Positions 32,701 through 43,686 are shown, counted from the stretch's first letter. The stretch is DNA of 64,000 bases from Branchiostoma belcheri (GCF_001625305.1 NW_017802469.1:505077-569076); one strand, 5' to 3'. Notes: generated by a model from the sequence alone, not told the origin. Numbers and translations are program-made.

Positions 32701-33273
32701 ATTAATCATTTGTCAGTCAATTAAAAATTAAACGGCATATTACCTGTAGCGCTCTGCTGGCATCAATTTGTTCTGCATTCAGCTTGTCCCATTTCCCACT
32801 TCTTTGGTACTGAAAAACAAAAACACACAAAAATATATACAAACATCTCAAGTACATTGTATTTGTATCTGTCTGTTTATGATATAACATTATATAAACA
32901 ATTTCCTTATTTCCTTGGTGAAGATTTTTCAGTGTGATCCAACAGTTTTACAAAAAAATTGGGAAATAGGACCCAAAGTGTCATAATAATATCAAACATA
33001 TATTTTTGCCCAAAGTTTCTACTAGTATTTTGAATGGGGGAGGGGGGCAGCCATAAAATTATGCTATTATAGCTAGCAGCAGAATAGAATGTTAGAAAAT
33101 ACGCTCACCTTTTCAATGTTGATCTTGTGAGTGTGAAGTTTCTCCAGAATGTGCGGGATGGCGATTTTTGTGAAGTTTTTCAGAGCTGGTTCCAGAATTT
33201 TGATGGGTTGTTTTGGTGTGTCAGTTTCCACCGGTCGCTTCAAGCTCTCTTCAAAGTCGTCGAAACTCGACAT
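26774..33273 (-). CDS. STX17: Syntaxin-17, autophagosomal Qa-SNARE
   Basis: Eight coding exons: 33273-33109, 32809-32744, 32214-32010, 31111-30975, 30607-30557, 29915-29829, 28857-28728 and 26940-26774. All junctions are GT-AG and keep frame, giving 335 residues (human about 302). It drives fusion of autophagosomes with lysosomes and acts at the ER-mitochondria interface. Signatures in order: N-terminal helical region (KIAIPHILEKL, KINIEKYQR); WGNL at residues 186-189, matching the W-x-x-L LC3-interacting site of human STX17; SNARE helix about 190-237 with the zero-layer Gln at 210 (VHDQGEKVD); then the family's Gly-rich membrane hairpin 248-285 (AGALIGGVLGGPIGLFAG, GGGILGFAGG); and a basic-acidic tail ending RRPSA. 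The start carries a longer N-terminal extension than human. Introns hold several mobile elements. Neighbours are unrelated. Confidence 0.95.
28190..28582. repeat. MITE family B in STX17 intron 7, TAA duplication
   Basis: The inverted ends GGCCACAGCAAGTAATTTTT / ATTATCCTGCTGTAGCC are flanked by TAA on both sides. It is the same family as 1192-1617, in the opposite orientation. Confidence 0.8.
29041..29580 (+). mobile_element. 5'-truncated non-LTR retrotransposon, C-terminal end
   Basis: Open from about 29041 to 29398. It encodes the C-terminus of a LINE ORF2 with a Cys/His knuckle (CELCKNNCIEDEKHLVLEC) that resembles the intact-looking copy at 42.2 kb. The 3' end has GAATATGCAATAAACATC and finishes with repeats of CATTGT, typical of LINE tails. 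It sits in STX17 intron 6, antisense to the gene. Confidence 0.75.
29993..30360. repeat. MITE family A in STX17 intron 5, TTA duplication
   Basis: The inverted ends GGCCACACCAATTTAAATTC / GAAATTAAATTGGTGTGGCC are flanked by TTA on both sides. It is close in sequence to the copy at 26340 but in inverse orientation. Confidence 0.85.
31190..31262 (+). repeat. SINE head fragment
   Basis: CATGGCGTAACAGCAGAGTG and GGGTTTGAGTCC match the A/B-box head of the SINE at 8962. The rest of the body is missing, replaced by a GTGCACCC-rich inverted repeat. Confidence 0.55.
31265..31460. repeat. GTGCACCC inverted-repeat element
   Basis: The left side has TTGGTGCACCCAAATTTGCA and the right side GTGCACCCAATTTG then TTGGGTGCACCAGTGCACC, with further GTGCACC units in both orientations. 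It is a small intronic repeat of STX17 intron 3. Confidence 0.55.
31597..31993. repeat. About 187-base tandem duplication bounded by GTACGCGGGCCACTT
   Basis: CGCTTTTTGGTACTGCAGCC recurs at about 31643 and 31830, with matching sequence through GGTATCTCCTG-like and GTCATGATTTTTATGT blocks. AAGTACGCGGGCCACTT occurs at both ends (31601 and 31974). STX17 intron 3. Confidence 0.75.
32263..32543. repeat. Interspersed repeat family F, copy 1
   Basis: Shared blocks are GAAAACATATTG, a TTC/CTTCT-rich stretch, GTCACCATGGTAAC, GTGTTGGGTTACATCATG and CGAAGGTAAACATTATGCAT. Copies occur at 34768, 52446 and 56523. The ends are related as ATGTTTACC / GGTAAACAT. STX17 intron 2. It is non-coding. Confidence 0.75.
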
Positions 33274-33379
33274 TTTGCGAAGGTGTTTTCAAATTTCCAA
33301 TCTAGAAAATATCAGCTTACTCTCTGCATCACCTTAGGCATTCCTAACTACCAAAATATGGCCAAAAAACGGCATAAAT

Positions 33380-33427
33380 TCATGTTTTTGGTCTGAAACT
33401 CGCAGCTACCAAAACAAAGTCCGCCAT
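33380..33427 (-). promoter_or_regulatory. YY1-type site overlapping a 15-codon upstream ORF of STX17
   Basis: The minus strand reads CAAGATGGCGGAC 146-158 bases before the STX17 ATG, a good match to the YY1 consensus AAGATGGCGGC that sits just after transcription starts of many TATA-less genes. Its ATG opens a 15-codon ORF (MADFVLVAASFRPKT, then TGA) ending before the main start. No TATA box is visible. If it lies inside the mRNA it could restrain translation. Confidence 0.5.
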
Positions 33428-33599
33428 CTTGATTCCGTGCTTGATGCAATACCTGCAATGTTGAAACGAACCGGTAGGGGCGCGCGCGCACGGTCATTTT
33501 TTGGTGGCTACGGTTTACAGATGTGCAATGGATTTGGCAATGGTATAACACGGCAAAAACAAACTTTACGAGGAACTTACCACTCTAGGAAGCATATAC

Positions 33600-34767
33600 T
33601 TCAAAGCTAGGGCAGAAATCTGCAATCATGCTGATTTTTACCAAAGTATAGCGATGAAATTCCCATGGATTTTAGCATCACGACTGCACTAAGTTCACAC
33701 CTGTAGTTTAAAATCTGTCCGTCGAGTGGCGCTTTTCAACCACCAGTGAATATCCGTTGCTCGATTCTGACAACAGGGACACTATTGCAATTCAATACTT
33801 TGGTGAAGTCAGATAGAAAAAACTTTGTCTAATGTGTTTAGATCAGGTGGACTTTTAGTCTTTAAAAACTTCTGGAAACGTATGAAATAACCAAAGTAAT
33901 AACTAACAGTTAACTTTATCCAAAGTTTGTAACTTGAGTGAAATTGCTTAGAAACTTGGAACTTTGCAGCTTTCAATTGTGATTTTACACCATTTTACAT
34001 GTGCATTATTCGTGTTGCATGTAAAAGTTGGGGCTGGCGCCGAAAATTAATCGCAAACAGTCTGAAATGACGTGACGCTCAGCAAAAACTGAATCACGTA
34101 CTGTTACGCATTTCCCCCGCACGTATTAATTACCAACCACCTGTAACCTAAGTTCCGTTCAAAAGGTTAGGAGCCCGTGCTTTTCGCATATGGGCGACTG
34201 GCAAAGACTTGGTCGGGATGCAGGTAGCGATAACTCCCGCACAACCCTCTGACATTTCCCCGGTGTGACCCGGCTAATATCTTAATTTTACAGGTGTCAA
34301 TCTTGGAGTCGGGTTGCGCTGACACCGCGCAGCCTCTCTCGTCATCGTCTGACAACTTCTCATCTGCCGACCCTGGGTCCTAATCCGGGCTGCCCCCCGC
34401 TGTCACATCCAATGCCTGACTCGTCTGTGATATTTGCACGAATTCGGGCACTTATTACCGCGGGGTCAGCCGACCTCTGGCCTAGGTTGAGGCGCGGTGT
34501 CAAAGACTGGCTCTCCGGATGAAGGAACTTGGATGATCGATGGATGTTTAGCGCATTCAACTCTCGCTTCCAGACAAATTGGGCGTCTTAGAAGCCAGAC
34601 TCTTGGGAATTTCTCTTAGATACACATGTTATTGCGGCTGTGGGTGCGGGCAGGGAGGGCATGCATTCATAGTGCTGCTCATACCGTAGCTTTAGGATCG
34701 TTTCTGGCGATTGGATAACTTTGGTGGCGTTGGGTCAGTAAAGTTTGCCGCACACGAAGTTTTTTTT
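33600..34767. other. Unique DNA upstream of STX17
   Basis: GC-richer than its surroundings at 34.1-34.6 kb, with no repeat structure I can see. ORFs at 34167-34560 have no recognisable motif. It could contain distal promoter elements; nothing specific is supported. Confidence 0.35.
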
Positions 34768-35030
34768 TATGTTTACCGAACGAAAACATATTTTTTTTGC
34801 TCTGTTTCATCCTCTTCTTCTTCTCCAAACAGTTACCTCTGACCTGACCAATGACATGATTTGTTGACGTCTGTCACCATGGTGACTGGTGTTGGGTTAC
34901 ATAATGTTGCAATTTCATGGTCTGCTCTGCTCCTGTCAACATAGAAAGTGTTTGAGTAGGAATTAACAGAGCAGACCCTGTCCGAAGGTAAACATTATGC
35001 ATTTGCTTGGCAAATGTTACTTCTCTAGTT
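34768..35030. repeat. Interspersed repeat family F, copy 2
   Basis: It has the same blocks as 32263-32543, including GTCACCATGGTGAC, GTGTTGGGTTACATAATG and CGAAGGTAAACATTATGCAT. Confidence 0.75.
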
Positions 35031-35035
35031 TTAAT

Positions 35036-35267
35036 ATTCCAACATGTAATCACAAGACGTGATGACGGCACACTCAAGTTTTTTTCAACTTATATCAATG
35101 CCGCCACCAACACAGGGGACAATACAATACTCATTTTCACCTGAGCGAAGTGAGGAAAGTCGTGTGAAGTGCCTTTCCCAAGGGCACAAGATCGGTGGCA
35201 TGTCAGGACTCGAACCCGGGACCTCTTAGTTCAGAGTTGAGCACTCTGCCGCTACGCCACACGACAG
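35036..35267 (-). repeat. tRNA-derived SINE, second near full-length copy
   Basis: Reading the minus strand, GTGGCGTAGCGGCAGAGTGC (A box region), GGGTTCGAGTCC (B box), GGCACTTCACACGACTTTCC and the tail GATTACATGTTGGAATAT align over the full length with 8962-9195. Confidence 0.85.
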
Positions 35268-35554
35268 ACGGTTGAAGTTGAGATTCAAGTTAGAAGGAGA
35301 GATGGAGGGAAAGAGAAATAGAAGAAACAACAAATTTTAAGACAGACTAGTACTGTTAAAGTTGAGATTTAAGTTAGAAGGAGAGATGGAGAGAAAGTCA
35401 AAGAGAAGAAAGAGTGTGGGACTGTGAAGAACACGGAAACAAAGAAAGTCTGAGGAAAAGAGAAAGAACAACATAAAGAAAGGAACGAAGACGTAAGAAT
35501 AAACAACGGGAAGACAGAAAACGGAAAGAACATATTAGTTTGCTGCATTTATTT
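35268..35554. repeat. Purine-rich (GAGA/AAGA) stretch with a short duplication
   Basis: GTTGAGATTCAAGTTAGAAG at 35276 is repeated as GTTGAGATTTAAGTTAGAAG near 35360. The rest is A/G-rich without coding signals. Confidence 0.5.
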
Positions 35555-35569
35555 TAGGGTGCATACCAG

Positions 35570-35740
35570 AGTTATCAACCAAGGATTGAGGTGTTCAAAA
35601 ACTCATTCTTTCCAAGAACTATCACAGAGTGGAACTCACTGTCACCAAGTACAGTAGAGGCATTATCATTAGATAACATTAAACAATGTCTAGAGTTAAA
35701 TGTTCAAGGGGTAGGTGTAACAAGTCGATCGGTGTAATGT
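35570..35740 (+). mobile_element. LINE ORF2 C-terminal fragment
   Basis: One frame reads YQSYQPRIEVFKNSFFPRT then ITEWNSLSPSTVEAL, ending at a TAA near 35738. The FKNSFFPRTI-EWNSLP block is the common C-terminal signature of many animal non-LTR reverse transcriptases. No reverse transcriptase core precedes it. Confidence 0.7.
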
Positions 35741-36610
35741 AGCCAGCTGCCGCCGCGCCACGTGCCTGCGAAGATGGTGTTTTACGCTGAAGGGCAGTTA
35801 TACCCGCTATACAGATACAGAGGAATAGTATAATGAGAAAAAGAAGAAATTAAGCTTGAGATACATTCAGTCACTTTTCTGACTAACACAACCTCATACG
35901 TACATCAATGATAAAAAAAGGACGACCTCTCAACTGCAACCTTAATGATAACCGCTACCTTAATGACAGAGACGATGGAACCTTAAATCTCAAAAGCTAC
36001 AGAAAGATAATAAAATTAAGAACAAGAAGAAGCATCATTTATCTCAAGGTGTCAAACCCAAACCCTATTATCCGATCTCGTTCCCAGGGGACTTAGCACA
36101 ATTTACAGAAATGATAATAGTGTCATGTATCAAGTACATCCAATTAGCATAAAATAATTAGGCCCAAATTGGCTATCTATTACTGAGGATCACTGCAAGG
36201 AAATTGGCTCTAACCAGATATATAATATATTCCGTTAATAATTAAAAAGACGTCAAAAAAGTATGAAAACAAATCGGTGTGGCGTGTTGAAAAATCCCGT
36301 ACTTAATCTCATTCATTATTACTTAAAAACGTGAACTACAAATACATTTTTTAACCATATTTTCTTATATCAAACTAATAGGGTATCAGAAATAACGCGA
36401 AAACTATCAAATGTCCATTGCAAATAGTATAGACAGATAAATGTATAAATGTATCGCACACACATATGGATTGCTATCGTCAATGCAAAGAAATTGAAAC
36501 TATTTTCCTGAAAAAACTTTGACACCAAATCCCTCCTACAACTTGCGTATAGTTCTTAAAACCAAAGAAATATACCAACAAAATTAAATAAAAACCGGCT
36601 ACATTTCTTA
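35741..36610. other. AT-rich spacer, nothing recognised
   Basis: It contains no coding or repeat structure I can identify. A small ORF at 35908-36096 has only charged low-complexity sequence. Confidence 0.35.
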
Positions 36611-37585
36611 AAGGCGTCCAATTCGATTTTCAGAGCAGCAAAACTGGAAATATTCTGAATAAGGCAATCTTTCTGATATTTACACATACTGTCCCACATT
36701 AGCACATTTGAGTCAGTATTTCATACTTTGGGTATTCAAAACTGCAGAAACAAGCCCCAAGATGAGTCATTTATTTTCTGGGTGGTACCCTAAAATCAGC
36801 CTAGGATCCAGTAACCATTTTCCGTCAGAATTTTGGGTATTTTTGCTCCACGAGGTTCAAGATACATTGGGACAGTGTGGTTTCAACTGAGTATGTAGAT
36901 AAATGACTAGAATATAGTGAAAAATCGTCTTTCCAAGCCCTAAAACTGCACTGGATGCCTTTAAGTCTAAGTCTAGATAGATAGATCAGCCCAGGGTCCT
37001 TCCAGTAACCATTTTCCGTCAAAATTTGTGAATTTTTGCTCCATGAGGGTCAATATACATTGAAATAGTGTGATTTCAACTGAGTATGTAAGATAAATGA
37101 CTAGTAATACTAGTGAAAAATCGGGTTTCCAACGTCATAAAAACTGNNNNNNNNNNNNNNNNNNNNTAAGTCTAAGTCTAGATAGATAGATCAGCCCAGG
37201 GTCCTTCCAGTAACCATTTTCCGTCAAAATTTGGGAATTTTTACTCCACGAAGTTCAATATACATTGAAATAGTGTGATTTCAACTGAGTATGTAGATAA
37301 ATGACTAGAATATAGTGAAAAAAATCGGGTTACCAAGCCATAAAAACTGCACTGGATGCCTTTAAGTCTAAGTCTAGATAGATAGATCAGCACAGGGCCC
37401 TTCCAGTAACCATTTTCCGTCAAAATTTGGGAATTTTTTACTCCAGGAGGTTCAATATACATTGGAATAGTGTGGTTTCAACTGAGTAGATAAATGACAA
37501 GAATATAGTGAAAAATCGGGTTTCCAAGCCCTAAAAACTGCACTGTGCGCCTTTAAGTCTAAGTCTAGATAGATAGATGAATCTT
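36611..37585. repeat. TIR element E with a tail amplified into a ~205-base array
   Basis: 36611-36960 is a full copy of element E in inverse orientation to 60101-60469, beginning AAAGGCGTCC. Its end part (CAGTAACCATTTTCCGTC to GCCTTTAAGTCTAAGTCTAG) is then repeated about three more times, starting near 37008, 37211 and 37405. The 20 N at 37147-37166 fall in the second unit and mark an assembly gap, so copy number may be wrong. Confidence 0.8.
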
Positions 37586-37915
37586 AAGCACATATGAATA
37601 ACGAGTCTGGGTGCAGAGATTGGACTGCTTGAACTCTCTTCACCGTAAATTATTCAACCACTCAGCAAACAAATTGGACATCTTAGTCCATATTCCCGAG
37701 GGGTATCCTTGTTAGATACACATTTTATTGGGGGAAATTCCCCAGGGCACTTAACAATGTAGAAAGTTAACTTGCTAAGTTCCCTAGCGAAAGGTTAGAG
37801 CGCTTTCATATATGTTTTGAGTCGTCCTAATATTTGTTTGACGCCGCCAGAGAGGTCCCGGTCCATATGTATGTAAATTCTATCTTGCGGATCTGTCTCA
37901 TTGCAATTTCCCTAA

Positions 37916-39150
37916 GATAGCTCTTGTATTTGTCGAACAATTTTTATTTAAATGTGTGGGTGCGTGTGGGTTTGACAGAGTGTGTATAGCACGTACGGAG
38001 GACGTAGTTTCTATTTGACTTGTATTCCTAGTATTGCTTAATGTTAAGAAAGGGAGGCATATATACATTGAAACTAAATACGGTGTAGAATATAATGTTA
38101 TTTCTGCCATTGATAGCTCTTGTATTTGTCGAACAATTTTTATTTAAATGTGTGGGTGCGTGTGGGTTTGACTGAGTGTGTATAGCGTGGGGGATATGGT
38201 TTCTATATCTGACATGTATTCCTAGTATTAGTGTTTAGACAGGGAGGCATATACATTGAAAACTAAATAGGGTCTGGAATATAATGTTATTTCTGCCATT
38301 GATAGCTCTTGTATTTGTCCGAACAATTTTTATTTAAATGTGTGGGTGCGTGTGGGTTTGACTGAGTGTGTATAGCGTGGGGGATATAGTTTCTATATCT
38401 GACTTGTATTCCTAGTATTGCATAGTGTTTAGAAAGGGAGGCATATACATTGAAAACTAAATAGGGTATAGAATATAATGTTATTTCTGCCATTGATAGC
38501 TCTTGTATTTGTCGAACAATTTTTATTTAAATGTGTGGGTGCGTGTGGGTTTGAGTGTGTGTGTATAGCGTGGGGGATATGGTTTCTATATCTGACATGT
38601 ATTCCTAGTATTGCTGTTTAGACAGGGAGGCATATACATTGAAAACTAAATAGGGTCTGGAATATAATGTTATTTCTGCCATTGATAGCTCTTGTATTTG
38701 TCCGAACAATTTTTATTTAAATGTGTGGGTGCGTGTGGGTTTGACTGAGTGTGTATAGCGTGGGGGATATAGTTTCTATATCTGACATGTATTCCTAGTA
38801 TTTCTTAGTGTTTAGAAAGGGAGGCATATATACATTGAACACTCAATAGGGTGGGTGTAGAATATAATGTTATTTCTGCCATTGATAGCTCTTGTATTTG
38901 TCGAACAATTTTTATTTAAATGTGTGGGTGCGTGTGGGTTTGACAGAGTGTGTATAGCACGTACAGAGGACGTAGTTTCTATTTGACATGTATTCCTAGT
39001 ATTGCTTGGTGTTTAGAAAAGGAGGCATATATACATTGAAACTAAATAGGGTGTAGAATATAATGTTATTTCTGCCATTGATAGCTCTTGTATTTGTCGA
39101 ACAATTTTTATTTAAATGTGTGGGTGCGTGTGGGTTTCTGCCATTGAATA
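37916..39150. repeat. Satellite array, about 6.3 units of 189-200 bases
   Basis: GATAGCTCTTGTATTTGTC starts at about 37916, 38112, 38301, 38495, 38684, 38884 and 39080. First and last units carry a CACGTAC-type variant, inner units a CGTGGGGGATAT variant, and lengths alternate near 194 and 189. Non-coding. Confidence 0.9.
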
Positions 39151-40217
39151 AACATATCAATTATATAGTTACAATAAGATCGTAAAATACATTGAAAGTA
39201 TATATATATATATTATATTCAGTAGCAATACTGAAGCATGTGAGGTTTTCAAATCTAAATAAAAGTTTATTAAAAGAGAATTTCTTTTTTATGAATTGTC
39301 AACAATTATTTTAAGTTGTAATTGTAACAAAGAAATGATCTATATTTCTATATTTCCATTTGTTGAGGTTATACATAATTTCAAAATTCGTCAGTAAAGA
39401 TGTGTGAACAATATCCTTTTTCTGAACATTACTTTATTTGTTTTCAGTAAATTAGAAGAAATTAGATTATTTCAAACAATTCCACATCATCCGAATATTC
39501 ATTTTGAGTGCTGAGAAAGAACGTGAAAATATAATTTAGGTTATGATTATTAGAACTATAGAGCTTTTTGAATCAGATTATTAAGAGTTATCATAAATGT
39601 GTCTGAGTCTTATTTGAGACAGTGAATAAGAACTGAAAACTGGCGATTCATCAAAGATGCAATATCACAAAAGTCGCTAGATGTCGCTCTGCGAAGATGA
39701 TTCCCAATTTCAAGTACGTGTTACTGAAATCAGCCCCAGCCACTTCCAATATCGTCCCCACTTCATCAATATGCATACCTGTGTCTGTTTTGTTGATGTC
39801 ACAGATTGTGACACAAACAAAGAAAAATGGCCGTCTTCAAAGCTAATATATTTCGCCGAGGACGACGCAATATCTTGTGAGCCAATTTCGCTCATTTTGC
39901 CAAAGGTTCATAAATCTTCATATTCCACCAACCGTTTTGGTAATCACCTACCCACGGTTTTATTACGTCGCGTTAATTTTACTGCTATCTTATGGGAGAG
40001 TTTATTTCAATGGTTATATCCGACTAGTTAGGAGAGAAGTCCGGTCATAAATAACATCTGTGGGGAGAGACGACAACCTGCGTTTGTTCACAGAAACTTT
40101 CGTCAACTACTTTGTTCTTTTGTTGTTTTTTTTAGAAACTTTCGTGAACTACTTTGTTCTTTTGTGTTTTTTCAGTTGAAATACTTTCATACAAATACAG
40201 AACACGTGTAGTGTATG
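39151..40217. other. AT-rich DNA, nothing recognised
   Basis: A 116-residue ORF at 39681-40031 has no motif I recognise. A direct repeat AGAAACTTTCGT(C/G)AACTACTTTG occurs near 40090 and 40134. Confidence 0.35.
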
Positions 40218-40735
40218 TTAGAGAGAGAGCAAGAGAGAGACAGAGAGACAGAGACAGAGAGAGACAGACAGAGAGACAGAGAGAGACAGACAGAGACAGA
40301 TAGAGACAGAGAGACAGAGAGAGACAGAGAGAGAGAGACAGAGAGAGACAGATAGAGACAGAGACAGAGAGAGACAGAGAGAGAGACAGAGAGAGACAGA
40401 CAGAGACAGATAGAGACAGAGAGACAGAGAGAGACAGAGAGAGAGAGACAGAGAGAGACAGAGACAGATAGAGACAGAGAGACAGAGAGAGACAGAGAGA
40501 GACAGAGAGAGAGACAGAGAGAGAGACAGACAGACAGAGACAGAGACAGAGAGACAGAGACAGAGAGAGAGACAGAGAGAGACAGACAGAGAGACAGACA
40601 GACAGAGAGAGATAGAGAGAAAGAGAGAGACAGAGAGAGAGACAGAGAGAGAGAGAGACAGGGATAAGAAAGAGAGAGAGAGTGCCAGAAAGAGAGAGTC
40701 AGAGAGAGTGCCTGTGTCTGTGTGTGTCAGAGAGA
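40218..40735. repeat. (GAGACA/GAGA)n microsatellite, about 0.5 kb
   Basis: Runs of GAGAGACAGA with irregular GATAGAGACAGA variants. The 199-residue Leu/Ser ORF on the minus strand is simple repeat, not a gene. Confidence 0.95.
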
Positions 40736-41325
40736 AAAGTGCGTAAAAAAAGCTCAAGAATGAACAAGATCGCGAGTAATGATTACAAGTTCCAATCTGT
40801 TTAACCCAGAAAGACAAAGTATTAGATTCGATGTTTCAAAAGTAAAAAGTAAATACCAAACAACAACACAGACAAACCTTTTTTTAACTAGTATGTCGCC
40901 CAATTGAAAAAAAAAATCATTGAGCAACATAAAAGTGTCTTAATATTAAACAAAACTGAACAGATTCACAACTAAAACTACCTGTACATGCTTTGCAGTG
41001 AACGGATGGATAAAGAGATTATAATTAAGTAAATCTAGATAAATGGCAGTGAAAAGTACCCAATTTAATCCGTGGTAAGCCCAAGTTGTTGCTGAGTTAG
41101 CCAATTTCACACTCCCCATCCTCGTCATTCAAACGCATCCTTCTTTCCAACGGTTATTCCATAAATTATGCAAATGAGAAACTCTCAAGCACGGGGGGGG
41201 GTCCCTAACTAGGACGATGTGTTACTATATTAAATGATTGATACATACACGAAACAAAGGTATTTTGCGTTATACATATAGTTTTTGTTATGAGAACGCC
41301 TTTTGAAGAGTCATATCGCTGTAGG

Positions 41326-42863
41326 ACTTTAAGTGCAGTTTTTAGGGCTAGGAAACCTGATTTTTCAAAGTCAATACTAGTATTCTAGTCATTTATCTAC
41401 ATACTAAGTTGAAACAACACTGTCCCAATGTATCCAAATCACAAGCTCATATACCTACCTAGGTATAATTATGTCTTCGTCTGGCAGTTATTCTTTAGCC
41501 AAAAAACAATTATCTTTAAAAGCTCGTAAAGCAATATTTAGTCTTAAACCCCTCATCCGCACCTCTTTGTCCCCCAAGGCCTTACTCAAACTCTTTGATG
41601 CGTGCATCAAATCTATAATGTTATACGCCTGTGAGATCTGGGGTAAAGATTATTCAAATGACAATTGTCCTGTAGAGATAACTCAGAACCGCTTCTGTAA
41701 AAATATTCTTGGTGTGCACAGGAATTCTAGTAACCTAGCAAGTAGGGCAGAACTTGGGTTGTTCCCAACAGATATAGATGTATCCGTCCGTGTAGTTAAA
41801 TACTGGTTAAGACTCAAACAACTGGACACTTTCACACACCCCTTACAAGTAGATGCATTACTCTGTCAGCAACACAATATAGGAAATAGTGGTAAGAAAA
41901 GTTGGCTACACCATGTCAAAGAAATAATTAACAATGCAGGCTATTCTTTTTATGGAACACCAACCACTGTACTTTAGACAACAAGAGTATATGTACATTG
42001 TTGAAGAGAAGACTAACTGATATGTATGTTCAAACGTTCTTTCACCAATTGTCTGTAGATAACGGCAAGCTAAGATTTTACAAGACCGTCAAATCCGAAT
42101 ACTTCATGGAAAAATATCTATACCACAATGAATTCGACGAACGAGCTGCCATGTGTAAGATTAGAATAAGTGCGCATCCACTAGAGATAGAAAAAGGCCG
42201 CTATAGAAAACTACCTGTGCACGAGAGATTATGTAAATATTGTACAATGAATGCAGTGGAAAATGAAATACATTTTGTTAGCCAGTGTCCTCACTATGAG
42301 ACCGAAAGAAACAGATTATTTCAGACAGTTACAACAATCTCTCCATCATTTCGTCATTTAGAAGATCACCAAAAGACTACATTTCTACTAAGATCACAAA
42401 ACCCACTAATTATGCAGAATGTGGGACTATTCATTATCCACTGCCTTCAAAGAAGAAGTCGAACCCCTTAATAGCTAGAGTAGTAGTAGAAGTAGAGGTT
42501 TTTCCAGACAGATTGTTACCTGTCTCCTGTTTCTGTATAATTGACTGTACACGCAATTAGCCTTCGGGCATGATTTTGCAAATAAACAACTATTTAATTA
42601 ATGTATATCAACATTCATGGAACAAAAATGCCTCAAATTCTGACAAAAAACGGTTACTGGAAGGACCTGGATTGATTTTTAGGGTACCACCCATAAAATA
42701 AAGGACTCATCTTGGGGCTTGTTTCTTCAGTTTTAAATACCCAAAGTATGAAATACTGATTGAAATGTGCTAATGTGAGACATTATGTATCAATATCACA
42801 AAAATTGCCTTGTTCAAAATATTTCCAGTTTTGCTGCCCTGAAATTGCATTGAGTGCCTTTAA
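41326..42863. repeat. TIR element E, split by a LINE insertion
   Basis: The left part (41326-41433) and the right part (42600-42863) match 60101-60469 when joined. The break carries AATGTAT on both sides (41427-41433 and 42600-42606), while uninterrupted copies have it once. The right part ends GAGTGCCTTTAA. Confidence 0.85.
41434..42599 (+). mobile_element. 5'-truncated LINE inserted in element E
   Basis: It encodes the end of a non-LTR reverse transcriptase. From the first bases one frame reads SYTYLGIIMSSSGSYSLAKK, then LKARKAIFSLK and LYACEIWGKDY, to a stop near 41975. A second frame from 41998 continues with the C-terminus, including the Cys/His knuckle CKYCTMNAVENEIHF and SQCPHYETER, to 42471. 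One stop or frame change near 41975 separates them, so it is dead. The 3' UTR ends TTCGGGCATGATTTTGCAAA, a motif also found at 53.27 kb. Confidence 0.85.
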
Positions 42864-43221
42864 CGAATTTTTTTTTGTGACAGTGTATATGAAGGTAGCC
42901 ACGCGCTTAGAGTTCGGTAATTTTGTTACTCCATATTCCTTTCCCAGCGGAGTAAAAAATAAAAACCAGACGCTAGCGAGGACCTTAACCTTCGGCTGTT
43001 GAACTGCAACGGCAAATTTCATCAATTGAAGTAATGAGGCGGAGAAATGAGGGAACGGTTCCGCAGACACGCGGCGGCGAGCGCGGCGCATTATTCTCCA
43101 TTTCCGCCCGCCGCGTGTCACCGCTCGCGCCGCCTGGCGTGCGGGCCCGCCCCGGTACCCTGTCCCGCCGCTACCGGGGTTATTCCGTAGCCTCCACCAG
43201 GCCTTGTATTAAAGCAAGACA
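42864..43221. other. Unique DNA, GC-rich right half
   Basis: The block at 43030-43190 is very GC-rich (CGCGGCGGCGAGCGCGGCGC and similar) and resembles a CpG-rich patch. No exon is recognised. Confidence 0.35.
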
Positions 43222-43598
43222 CATGCCCGTAGCCAGGATTTTGAATTGGGGGGGGGGGGGTTCTTCCCACTGTTTGAGGGACCAGCGAGCGCCGAAGGTG
43301 CGAGGTTCCTAGGGGGGTCCGGGGGCATGCTCCCCCGGGAAATTTTGAAAAATGAACCTTCTGAAATGGCATTTCATGCGTTTTTGAGAGAATTTCAGAG
43401 AGAAAAAAAATCAGAGATAACTTTTTATGCAATGACAAAGGGAGCAGTTTTATACGATTCCATGCAAGTTGATGATATGAATCAGTCCATCTAAAGAGAA
43501 ATCTTGGACCTTTAGATAAAAAGTGGACCAAAAAGTGGACCTTTGAGCCTTGTGGGGGGTTCTTCCGAACCCCCGAACCCCCCCTGGCTACGGGCATG
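43222..43598. repeat. TIR element family H, second copy
   Basis: Ends CATGCCCGTAGCCAGG and CCTGGCTACGGGCATG, as at 10806-11173, with the same interior (AAAAATGAACCTTCT, GGGAGCAGTTTT, AAAAAGTGGACC). Confidence 0.85.
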
Positions 43599-43607
43599 GA
43601 CTCCAAC

Positions 43608-43686
43608 ATTTCGGCCCATGGACGTTTCGGCCATGGACGTTTCATGACATTTCGGCCACATGCGGTGGACGTTTCGGCCACTAAAT
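43608..43686. repeat. TTTCGGCC(A)TGGACG short repeats
   Basis: Four to five irregular units of ATGGACGTTTCGGCC follow directly after element H. Confidence 0.6.

Noticed and set aside
34167..34560. Overlapping ORFs in the GC-rich stretch upstream of STX17
   Set aside because: Short, without motifs; GC-rich DNA yields open frames easily.
40218..40817. 199-residue Leu/Ser ORF on the minus strand
   Set aside because: It is the translation of a GAGACA microsatellite.
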